Positions 1-6,136 of a stretch of 10,023 nucleotides of DNA are shown piece by piece. Origin of the DNA: an uncultured Collinsella sp. (GTDB taxonomy: Bacteria > Actinomycetota > Coriobacteriia > Coriobacteriales > Coriobacteriaceae). The stretch is taken from assembly GCA_902494245.1 (NCBI GenBank), contig CABUSR010000055.1:1-10023 (forward strand). Reading direction: 5' to 3'. The first letter of the stretch is position 1, and each line of letters starts with the position of its first letter. A program made the translations under genes and the position numbers. The notes beneath the pieces are model-generated. The model was not told the origin of the DNA, ran no database searches, and saw only the letters and a list, made by a program, of their open reading frames with translations.

Positions 1-203
1 ACCTGCTTGTCAAGCTTAAAGGCAGGCGTGCCCGCCGGCATAAAGAGCACGGCATCCAAGTCGAGGGACTCACGCGCCTGCTCAGCGGTCACCAGGTGCC
101 CGTAATGGATGGGATCAAAGGTGCCACCCATAATGCCGAGCCTAAACTCCTGCCCGTCCTCTAGAGGAAGCTCGGGCAGACCGATTCCACCGCGCAGCGA
201 CAT
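1..203 (-). CDS. nadD: Nicotinate-nucleotide adenylyltransferase NadD, N-terminal part (runs off the left edge)
   Basis: NadD transfers AMP from ATP to nicotinate mononucleotide in cytoplasmic NAD synthesis. Only the first 67 residues are in the window. They carry the nucleotidyltransferase signature GGTFDPIHYGH at residues 26-36, whose HxGH (H33-H36) binds the ATP phosphates, followed by a helix and a strand with the LFMPAGTP segment typical of the family. The ATG at 201-203 lies 3 bases after the obgE stop and has a GGAGG-type ribosome binding site inside the obgE 3' end, so translation is probably coupled to obgE. About 21 residues precede the first core strand (RLGIMGG), a short N-terminal extension compared with E. 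coli NadD. No better start is seen: the next Met (residue 25) would remove the first strand. The C-terminal half and the ISTxxR motif lie outside the window, so intactness cannot be judged. Confidence 0.93.
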   Translation of the reverse strand, partial: MSLRGGIGLPELPLEDGQEFRLGIMGGTFDPIHYGHLVTAEQARESLDLDAVLFMPAGTPAFKLDKQ

Positions 204-206
204 GGC

Positions 207-1673
207 TTACTCGCCCTCCGAGGTCTCGGCATCGTCCTCGGCATCCGCCGCATCGACAACCTCGACGCCCTCATCCGCAGCATCGGCCACGTCAATGGCC
301 TCGACGGCAACGTCCTCGCCAGCATCCTCGAGCTCTTCGTACTCCGAGAAGTCCTCGGCGCCCTCAAAGTCAAAAGCGCGCTGGCAAATGCGGACCTCGT
401 CGCCCGCACGGCAACCGGCCTTCTCGAGCGCGTCGTCAACACCCATACGCGCAAACTTATGCTGCAGGTAAATGACGGCTTCCTCGTTTTCCCAGTCGGT
501 CTGGATGACCATGCGCTCGATGGCACGACCGACCACGCGGAAGGCACCGGGCTCTTCCTGGACAATGCGGAAACGCTTCTCGCGCTGCAGGCGGCGACGC
601 TCCCACTCCTCGTCGCGCAGATCGACCGGCTCATCAGAGACCGCCAGCTCGGCGCGAAGCTTAGCCACCTGCTCGCCCACGGCAAGCATCAGCGTGTTGA
701 GGCCGGCGCCCGTAACAGCAGACACGGCAAAGAACATATGGCCATCGTCGAGCGCCGCACGCTTAAGGTCGGCAATCTTGTCGGCCGTGCCCGGCGCATC
801 ACACTTGTTGGCAATGACGATCTGCGGACGCTCCGAAAGCTCGGCGCCATACTGCTCGAGCTCGCGGTTGATGATGCGATAGTCCTCGACCGGATCGCGA
901 TCCTCAAAACCACCCGTCATATCGACGACGTGCATGATGAGTGCCGTACGCTCAATGTGGCGCAGGAACTGGTGACCCAGGCCACGGCCCTCGCTCGCGC
1001 CCTCGATGAGACCGGGGACGTCAGCAACGACGTAAGAATATTCGCCGGCACGCACCATGCCGAGGTTCGGCACGAGCGTGGTAAACGGGTAGTCAGCAAT
1101 CTTGGGGCGGGCGGCACTCATGCGCGCAATGAGCGATGACTTACCCACCGAGGGAAAGCCCACAAGCGCGGCATCGGCCATAAGCTTCATCTCGAGCTCG
1201 ATCCAGTGTTCCTCGGCAGGCTCGCCGAGCTGGGCAAAGGCCGGAGCGCGACGCACCGACGTCACAAAGTGTGTGTTGCCCAGACCGCCGGCACCGCCGG
1301 GCGCCACGACGACGCGCTCGCCGTCGTGCACCAGGTCGGCAATCTCGAACATCGGGGTCTGCGTCTCGGGATCGAGCTCGCGCACCACGGTACCCATAGG
1401 GACCTTGAGAATCAGGTCCTCGCCGCTCTTACCGTTACGACGGGCACCCTGCCCGTGCGTGCCGCGCTCGGCGCGGAAGTGATGCTTAAAGCGGTAATCG
1501 ATCAGCGAAGACAGCTGAGCATCGGTCTGGATGACGACATTGCCGCCACGACCGCCGTCGCCGCCATCGGGGCCGCCCTTGGGGACAAATGCCTCGCGCC
1601 TAAACGACATGCATCCGGCTCCGCCGTCGCCGCCGCACACGTTAATGCGGCTGATATCGGTGAACTGTGACAA
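207..1673 (-). CDS. obgE: Obg-family GTPase ObgE/CgtA with C-terminal OCT domain and acidic tail
   Basis: Essential GTPase that acts in large ribosomal subunit assembly and stress signalling. The 488 residues show the glycine-rich Obg fold (about 2-158), then the G domain: G1 GFPSVGKS at 172-179, switch I around the FTTL near 197-200, G3 DVPG at 218-221 followed by the Obg-specific LIEGASEGRGLG, G4 NKCD at 289-292 and G5 SAVTG at 318-322. An OCT domain (about 368-435) follows, as is usual in Gram-positives. Residues 443-488 form a tail with 21 Asp/Glu and no Lys or Arg. The start is TTG at 1671-1673: an AGGAGG lies 8 bases upstream, and the first in-frame ATG (residue 22) would cut into the Obg fold. 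The gene follows rpmA after 85 bases containing a terminator-like hairpin and precedes nadD by 3 bases. Family assignment is secure; the tail's role is unknown. Confidence 0.97.
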   Translation of the reverse strand: MSQFTDISRINVCGGDGGAGCMSFRREAFVPKGGPDGGDGGRGGNVVIQTDAQLSSLIDYRFKHHFRAERGTHGQGARRNGKSGEDLILKVPMGTVVRELDPETQTPMFEIADLVHDGERVVVAPGGAGGLGNTHFVTSVRRAPAFAQLGEPAEEHWIELEMKLMADAALVGFPSVGKSSLIARMSAARPKIADYPFTTLVPNLGMVRAGEYSYVVADVPGLIEGASEGRGLGHQFLRHIERTALIMHVVDMTGGFEDRDPVEDYRIINRELEQYGAELSERPQIVIANKCDAPGTADKIADLKRAALDDGHMFFAVSAVTGAGLNTLMLAVGEQVAKLRAELAVSDEPVDLRDEEWERRRLQREKRFRIVQEEPGAFRVVGRAIERMVIQTDWENEEAVIYLQHKFARMGVDDALEKAGCRAGDEVRICQRAFDFEGAEDFSEYEELEDAGEDVAVEAIDVADAADEGVEVVDAADAEDDAETSEGE

Positions 1674-1681
1674 CAGAATCG

Positions 1682-1687
1682 CCTCCT
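1682..1687 (-). promoter_or_regulatory. Ribosome binding site of obgE (decides the TTG start)
   Basis: On the minus strand AGGAGG lies 8 bases before the TTG at 1671-1673. The perfect Shine-Dalgarno and its good spacing select this non-ATG start. It lies only 2 bases beyond the T-tract of the upstream hairpin, so a transcript ending at the hairpin would lack it. Confidence 0.85.
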
Positions 1688-1689
1688 AC

Positions 1690-1733
1690 AAAAAAGAGGG
1701 AGACCCTTGAATCCTAAAACTCAAGTGCCTCCC
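1690..1733 (-). terminator. Rho-independent terminator or attenuator between rpmA and obgE
   Basis: On the minus strand the arms GGGAGGCACTTGA (1733-1721) and TCAAGGGTCTCCC (1710-1698) pair as a 13-bp stem with one G-U pair and one A-G mismatch, closed by a 10-base loop. The sequence then continues TC followed by six T (1695-1690). This is the classic intrinsic terminator form, placed 25 bases after the rpmA stop. Because no promoter is evident between it and obgE, it may act as a partial terminator that lowers obgE-nadD expression relative to the two ribosomal protein genes. Termination efficiency cannot be judged from sequence alone. Confidence 0.8.
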
Positions 1734-1758
1734 ACATATGTGCTCTATGAAGGGTGAA

Positions 1759-2016
1759 TTACGCGTTCGCGAGCGGGCGTACGCTGACCCTGTGCTTGAT
1801 ACCCTTGTGGAACTCAACGGTACCGTCGACCAGCGCGAACAGCGTGTCGTCCTTACCACGGCCAACGTTCTCACCCGGGTGGATGTGCGTGCCGTGCTGA
1901 CGGACGAGAATCGTGCCCGTGGTTACCGTCTGGCCGGCATAGCGCTTCGTGCCAAGGCGCTGACCGCGGGAGTCACGGCCATTACGGGAGGAACCGAGTC
2001 CTTTTTTGTGTGCCAT
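1759..2016 (-). CDS. rpmA: 50S ribosomal protein L27
   Basis: L27 is a component of the large ribosomal subunit whose N-terminal tail reaches the peptidyl transferase centre. The 85-residue product starts MAHKKGLGSSRNGRDS, the invariant N-terminus of the family, and continues with the usual core containing VRQHGTHIHPG and GRGKDDTLFA. There is no N-terminal extension of the kind cleaved by the Prp protease in Firmicutes, and no prp (ysxB) gene lies between rplU and rpmA, which fits. The ATG at 2014-2016 has only a modest AGG-type ribosome binding site about 8 bases upstream. The gene follows rplU by 33 bases and is presumably cotranscribed with it from the promoter at 2467-2495. A terminator-like hairpin lies downstream. 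Confidence 0.98.
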   Translation of the reverse strand: MAHKKGLGSSRNGRDSRGQRLGTKRYAGQTVTTGTILVRQHGTHIHPGENVGRGKDDTLFALVDGTVEFHKGIKHRVSVRPLANA

Positions 2017-2049
2017 TGTGTATACCTACTCTTTCGTTACGAGTGTAAT

Positions 2050-2424
2050 CTACTCGGCGACGGGAGCCTCGGCAACAGCCTCGGCCTCTGCCTTGACAGC
2101 CTTCTTGGCGCGGGACGTAGCCTGGACCTTCACGATCTTCAGCTTGGTGAGCTGCTGACGGTGACCCTTCAGACGACGATAGCGCTTACGCTTGTGGAAC
2201 TTGAAGACCAGCTGCTTCTCGCCCTTGAACTGCTCAACGATCTGAGCGGTAACCTTGGCCTTGGCCAGCTTGTCGGGATCGGTGACGATCTTCTTACCAT
2301 CGTTGAGGAAGATAACCGGCAGGGTGACCTTGTCGCCCTCATTGCCCTCGATCTTCTCGACGGTGATGACATCGTCGGTGGCGACCTTGTACTGCTTGCC
2401 GCCCGTGTTAACGATTGCGTACAT
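2050..2424 (-). CDS. rplU: 50S ribosomal protein L21
   Basis: L21 binds 23S rRNA in the large ribosomal subunit. From the start MYAIVNTGGKQYKV the product is 124 residues. It contains the conserved FKGEKQLVFKFHKRKRYRR region (about 67-85) and GHRQ just after it, all typical of L21. After the family core, which ends near residue 103, there is a Lys/Ala/Glu-rich tail ending in VAEAPVAE, about 20 residues longer than E. coli L21. The open frame could start 7 codons earlier at 2445. The ATG at 2422-2424 is preferred because it matches the invariant MYA start and has GAAGGG 9 bases upstream, while the earlier ATG has no visible ribosome binding site. It is the first gene after a strong promoter and precedes rpmA. 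Confidence 0.97.
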   Translation of the reverse strand: MYAIVNTGGKQYKVATDDVITVEKIEGNEGDKVTLPVIFLNDGKKIVTDPDKLAKAKVTAQIVEQFKGEKQLVFKFHKRKRYRRLKGHRQQLTKLKIVKVQATSRAKKAVKAEAEAVAEAPVAE

Positions 2425-2433
2425 GTTTACTTG

Positions 2434-2439
2434 CCCTTC
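2434..2439 (-). promoter_or_regulatory. Ribosome binding site of rplU (decides the start)
   Basis: GAAGGG on the minus strand lies 9 bases before the ATG at 2422-2424. It supports that start over the in-frame ATG at 2443-2445, which lies upstream of this site. Confidence 0.65.
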
Positions 2440-2466
2440 ATGCATCAGTTAGTGCAACAGCCGAAT

Positions 2467-2495
2467 ATAGTAGCAGGCGAAAATACCCCCGTCAA
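2467..2495 (-). promoter_or_regulatory. Sigma70-type promoter for rplU-rpmA
   Basis: On the minus strand the -35 box TTGACG (2495-2490, 5 of 6 matches to consensus) and the -10 box TACTAT (2472-2467, 4 of 6 matches) are separated by exactly 17 bases. A TGC directly before the -10 gives an extended -10. The predicted transcript start is near 2460, giving a leader of about 36 bases before the rplU ATG. The -35 box contains the TGA stop of the upstream DUF2344 gene (2492-2494). No terminator is visible between that gene and the promoter, so read-through from the upstream operon may add to rplU transcription. Confidence 0.82.
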
Positions 2496-3304
2496 CGAGT
2501 ATGTGGAGCAAATCCACAAGTTCGCACAGGTATGGGGCTGACGAGTCGGCCCTCGTCGTCCTCGCATGCTTGATTCTGACGCTCGACATCGTAGGAGCAG
2601 ATGGTCACGAGGTCTTGCATACCGGTGGAAACAATAGGTGCATCCACGCCCGGGGTCAAGCCCTGCAACAAAACATCAGCAGCAGAAAGCAAAATTTCCG
2701 GACGCATAGAGCCCTCGTTGTCGGCATGGGTGTCGAGCATGAGAACCAAATGGTCCGGGCGCTCCCCCGCCGTGAGCTCATAGCCAACGAGCGTGTGATC
2801 CAAATCCAAGCGCTTGCTCTTTTTGCCGCGCGCGTAGTCGATGCCATGATCCGCGCGCAGCGTGTCGATCGCACGACGCACCTCGTCGGCGCTTACGGGC
2901 GCCTCGGGATCCAGGTGTAAGTCGATGCGATACGACAGGCGCGTGAGCTGCGCCGTCAATGCCGGCGTGCGCACGTCGATGTACGCCGCCTCGATGGGCG
3001 CCAGATCGGCCGGAGACGCCGCAGCCAGGCGCTCAAACGCCTCGTCGAGCGCCACGAACTCGGTCATAAACAGGTCATACCACTCGCAGGTCGACGACGT
3101 ACCAACCGGTAGCGCCGAAGAGAAGCCCACGCGCATGTGCGGAGAGAAGCCCTGCGTGACGGCATAGGGAAGTCCCGCACGGCGCACGATGCGCTCAATG
3201 GTATGGATTACTTCGAGATGGCCCAGGTACTTAAGGTGATCGCGCTTGCCATAGCGAACACGAAGTCTAAAGAGCGTGGGGTTGTCGGTCAGGCGCTCAC
3301 TCAT
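2492..3304 (-). CDS. TIGR03936 / DUF2344 family protein, partner of the radical SAM protein
   Basis: A 270-residue protein of the radical-SAM-linked family TIGR03936 (DUF2344), of unknown biochemical role. The family core is plain: an N-terminal strand RVRYGKRDHLKYLGHL (about 15-30), then helix VIHTIERIVRRAGLPYAVTQ and GFSPHMRVGFSSALPVGTSS at 52-71, which is the family signature. The following half is more divergent, with the basic KKSKRLDL motif near 161-168. Its ATG overlaps the stop of the radical SAM gene in the ATGA arrangement (3301-3304), with a GGGTGA-type ribosome binding site 5' of it, so the two are almost certainly translationally coupled. In many bacteria the two are adjacent or fused as one polypeptide, which suggests a shared function. 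No transmembrane segments are seen. The stop codon lies inside the -35 box of the rplU promoter. Confidence 0.9.
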   Translation of the reverse strand: MSERLTDNPTLFRLRVRYGKRDHLKYLGHLEVIHTIERIVRRAGLPYAVTQGFSPHMRVGFSSALPVGTSSTCEWYDLFMTEFVALDEAFERLAAASPADLAPIEAAYIDVRTPALTAQLTRLSYRIDLHLDPEAPVSADEVRRAIDTLRADHGIDYARGKKSKRLDLDHTLVGYELTAGERPDHLVLMLDTHADNEGSMRPEILLSAADVLLQGLTPGVDAPIVSTGMQDLVTICSYDVERQNQACEDDEGRLVSPIPVRTCGFAPHTR

Positions 3305-5178
3305 GCGCGATCACCCATCAATACATTCTTGGCGTGGAGCGTGGGGCAGATCCCGCAGCCGGTGCACGACGTGCGGGTGCAGTCGGGAGTCGTGACGCCC
3401 TCGAGCGAGCGACGGTACTCGCGCTCGAGGAAGCCGCGCGTGCAGCCGGGGCTCACGTGCTCCCACGGCAGGCGCCAGTCCAACTCGTAGGGCAGGTGCA
3501 CGAGCTCATTGAGGTCGATGCCGTTTTTGGCAGCAGCTTCCTTCCAGTTATCGAGCGAGAAATGCTCTACCCAGGCGTCAAAGCGAGAGCCCGAGCGCCA
3601 AGCGTCGATGATGACGGGCGTCATGTCACGACCGGCGCGGGACAGCGCGGCCTCGATGAGCGAGGTCTCGGCATCGTGGTAATGAACGCGAACGGCACGG
3701 TTGCGAACGCTCGTGATAAGCAGCTTCTGGCGACGCTTGACGTCGTCGTAGTCGAGCTGCGGGCACCACTGGAACGGCGTGGCAGCCTTGGGGATAAAGA
3801 CCGAAACCGAGATGGACACCGAGATCGAGCCGCGACGAGCCTTGGGCACCACGGAACGACCGAGCTCCAGCACGTGATCGGCCAGATTGGCGATGGCCAC
3901 GATGTCCTCGTCGCGTTCGCCGGGAAGGCCCATCATAAAGTAGAGCTTCATGCGGTTCCAGCCGGCCTCGAAGGCCGCCTTGGCCGCACGGTCCAGGTCC
4001 TCCTCGGTCACGTTCTTGTTAATGATGTCGCGCATGCGCTGGCTGCCGGCCTCGGGCGCGAACGTCAGGCCGCCCTTCTTTTCGCCGGCGACCGACTCGG
4101 CCATATCCACGCCAAACGAATCCAGGCGCTGCGACGGAATAGACACGCGAATACCCGTATCCTCCAGGCGACGGTTGAGCCTGCCGAGCACGTCGCGAAT
4201 GCAGGAGTGGTCGGTCGTGGAGAGCGAGGTCAGCGACACCTCGTCATAGCCGGTCTTTTCCAGACCCTGGATCACCGACGAGACGATCTGGTCGGCCGAG
4301 CGCTCGCGCACCGGGCGATACGTCATGCCGGCCTGGCAAAAACGACAGCCGCGGGCGCAGCCGCGCAGAATCTCGATAGACAGGCGGTCGTGGACCAGCT
4401 GCGCATAGGGTACGCACGACTGCGACAGCGGATTCGTGGCGCCGAAATCCTCGACGACGCGCTTGTAGACCACGGTCGGCGCATCCTTGCCCTCACGCGG
4501 CACGGTGTAGCCATGCGGCGAGCAGGGCTCGTCGTGACGAACCTCATAGAGCGACGGCACGTAGTTGCCGGCAATGGATGCAAGCTGCTCGACAATCTGC
4601 GCGCGCGGGACCCCTTCGTCACGCAGGCGGCGATGCAGCTGGCAGGTCTCGAGCAGCGATTCCTCGCCCTCACCGATGAGGATGGCATCGAAGAAGGCCG
4701 CGTACGGCTCGGGGTTGTACACCGAGGGGCCGCCGGCGATGATGATAGGGTCGTCTTCACCTCGGTCGGCCGCTAACAGCGGAATGCCAGCGAGGTCGAG
4801 TGCCTCGAGGAAGTTCGTCACCGCCATCTCGTGCGGCACATGCAGACCGACGATATCAAACGAAGCGACCGGCGCAGCACCTTCGAGCGACAGCAGAGGA
4901 ATACCCGCCTCGCGCATGGCGTCACCCATATCGGGCCACGGCACATAGCCGCGCTCGCAGGAGATGCCCTCGGCCTGGTTAAGGATGTTGTAGAGGATGG
5001 CGATGCCCTGGTTGGGCAGACCGACCTCGTACACATCCGGGTAGATCAGGCAGCAACGGTAGTCGGCATCGGCCTTGGAAAGCGTGCCCCACTCGTGATC
5101 GATATAGCGGCTCGGCTTCTCGACCTTGGCGAGCAACGGCTCAATTAAATGAAAACAATCTTGGTATGCAACGCGCAA
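3301..5178 (-). CDS. TIGR03960-type radical SAM protein with B12-binding-like N-terminal domain
   Basis: A 625-residue protein of the uncharacterised TIGR03960 radical SAM family. An N-terminal Rossmann-like region (about 40-175) resembles a cobalamin-binding domain. Its DxHxxG position reads D48-V-Y50-E-V-G53, with Tyr in place of the His that would ligate cobalt. The radical SAM core follows, with the cluster motif C274xxxC278xxC281 in LRGCARGCRFCQAG and the later segments LTFAPEAGSQRMR and MMGLPGERDED. The C-terminus carries four spaced cysteines, C600, C605, C608 and C611, perhaps for a second metal cluster (inference). The start is TTG at 5176-5178, with AGGGG 7 bases upstream; the next in-frame Met (residue 84) is far too late. 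It sits 10 bases after the DUF697-like gene and overlaps the DUF2344 gene by 4 bases. The substrate is unknown. Confidence 0.92.
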   Translation of the reverse strand: MRVAYQDCFHLIEPLLAKVEKPSRYIDHEWGTLSKADADYRCCLIYPDVYEVGLPNQGIAILYNILNQAEGISCERGYVPWPDMGDAMREAGIPLLSLEGAAPVASFDIVGLHVPHEMAVTNFLEALDLAGIPLLAADRGEDDPIIIAGGPSVYNPEPYAAFFDAILIGEGEESLLETCQLHRRLRDEGVPRAQIVEQLASIAGNYVPSLYEVRHDEPCSPHGYTVPREGKDAPTVVYKRVVEDFGATNPLSQSCVPYAQLVHDRLSIEILRGCARGCRFCQAGMTYRPVRERSADQIVSSVIQGLEKTGYDEVSLTSLSTTDHSCIRDVLGRLNRRLEDTGIRVSIPSQRLDSFGVDMAESVAGEKKGGLTFAPEAGSQRMRDIINKNVTEEDLDRAAKAAFEAGWNRMKLYFMMGLPGERDEDIVAIANLADHVLELGRSVVPKARRGSISVSISVSVFIPKAATPFQWCPQLDYDDVKRRQKLLITSVRNRAVRVHYHDAETSLIEAALSRAGRDMTPVIIDAWRSGSRFDAWVEHFSLDNWKEAAAKNGIDLNELVHLPYELDWRLPWEHVSPGCTRGFLEREYRRSLEGVTTPDCTRTSCTGCGICPTLHAKNVLMGDRA

Positions 5179-5185
5179 CGGAAAA

Positions 5186-5190
5186 CCCCT
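5186..5190 (-). promoter_or_regulatory. Ribosome binding site of the radical SAM gene (supports a TTG start)
   Basis: AGGGG on the minus strand lies 7 bases before the TTG at 5176-5178. It overlaps the TAG stop (5189-5191) of the preceding gene, so the stop codon supplies the first bases of the site. Confidence 0.65.
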
Positions 5191-6118
5191 AAGCAGCGAG
5201 ATCTGATGCGTCCTGGTAGGACGCCATAGGACGGGTAGCGCCCGCGACCGTGGTCACCAGATCGCGAACGCGGGAGAACGTGGCAGTGACCACCTCGTTG
5301 GCACGGCTGTAGTCGACATCGCGCTCGTAGAGCGAAACAAGCGCACGGCCCATGCCGTAGGTGCCCGCGGCAGCAGTGAGCGCCTTGACGGCAAACCCAA
5401 TATGCGGCGTCTGCTTGACAAGTGCGCGGGTGACCGCTCGGATCACAAGACCGCCGGCAAGCACGCCCGCGACCTCGTAGCCGCGCTCAGGCTTAATGCC
5501 GCGTCCAAAGACGGCAGCGAGCTCAAAGAGCATGCCCACCTGCGCCAGCGCCATAACGGGATAATCGGCGCCCGGCAAAAACACCAGCGCACCGGTCGCC
5601 ATATTGGTGAGCGCGCACGAGGTGATGATACGATTGGCCGCAGCGATGCGCATGAAGGCAAAGTTCGCCGCAAAAGCCGTTTCCTTGTCGGTGCGATCGA
5701 GAATCCAGCGGGCAAGCGTCTCGAGCAGATACGTCTTATCGGTTGCCGCTACCACGCCGAGCATGGGCGTAGACTCCTCGATAAACGGCACCTCCACAGC
5801 AGACTCGGCAAGCACGCACACGGGCGCGCCGGCGATCACGAGCTCCTGCACGGCACTCTCCAAGCGGTCGGAACCACACGAGAGCACCAGCACCACATCG
5901 GTATCGGTCTTTGGAGCAATTCGCTCCTCCCCCAGACGCTCGACGCGCACAATGCCCGAGGTCGTCTGCGGCACAAAGGCGTCACGCACCGTCTCGGCCA
6001 GAAAGCGCGAGGCGGACGAATCCAGATAGACCGAGACGCGCACAGGTGTATCGGAATCCTTCTTAACGGACGCGCCCATCTTAAAAGCGCGGGTCAGCTT
6101 ATCTACGGGAATTTTCAT
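5189..6118 (-). CDS. DUF697-like membrane protein with degenerate GTPase-like N-terminal domain
   Basis: A 309-residue protein. Residues about 149-265 match the pattern of DUF697 domains found next to or fused with GTPases: an IAAANRIITSCAL helix, LPGADYPVMALAQVGMLFELA (180-201) and AAGTYGMGRAL (250-260). Hydrophobic stretches near 163-183 and 215-258 suggest two or three membrane segments. The N-terminal half alternates strands and helices (VRVSVYLDS, TDVVLVLSC, APVCVLAES) like a Rossmann or G domain, but no P-loop GxxxxGK[ST] or [NT]KxD is present, so nucleotide binding is doubtful. The ATG at 6116-6118 has a strong GGAGGGG 6 bases upstream and follows rodA by 18 bases, so it is probably cotranscribed with the elongasome genes. 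The cellular role is not known. The DUF697 call rests on pattern memory, with moderate to good confidence. Confidence 0.75.
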   Translation of the reverse strand: MKIPVDKLTRAFKMGASVKKDSDTPVRVSVYLDSSASRFLAETVRDAFVPQTTSGIVRVERLGEERIAPKTDTDVVLVLSCGSDRLESAVQELVIAGAPVCVLAESAVEVPFIEESTPMLGVVAATDKTYLLETLARWILDRTDKETAFAANFAFMRIAAANRIITSCALTNMATGALVFLPGADYPVMALAQVGMLFELAAVFGRGIKPERGYEVAGVLAGGLVIRAVTRALVKQTPHIGFAVKALTAAAGTYGMGRALVSLYERDVDYSRANEVVTATFSRVRDLVTTVAGATRPMASYQDASDLAA

Positions 6119-6136
6119 GGCAAACCCCTCCAGCGG

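Noticed and set aside
1733..1742. Perfect 10-bp palindrome CACATATGTG between rpmA and the terminator
   Set aside because: Too short to call an operator, and it lies in a 3' untranslated region with no promoter nearby; chance or part of the terminator context is enough.
2425..2460. Possible autoregulatory L21 leader structure before rplU
   Set aside because: The leader is only about 36 bases and shows only a 4-bp TGCA/TGCA pairing, too little to support a structured leader.
1738..2541. A 267-codon plus-strand frame across rpmA, rplU and their promoter
   Set aside because: Its leucine-rich appearance is the complement of Lys/Glu/Gln codons in the ribosomal protein genes; it crosses three confirmed features.
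3334..4776. A 480-codon open frame on the plus strand opposite the radical SAM gene
   Set aside because: The product is low-complexity Ala/Arg/His-rich with no family resemblance, while the opposite strand encodes a clear radical SAM enzyme.
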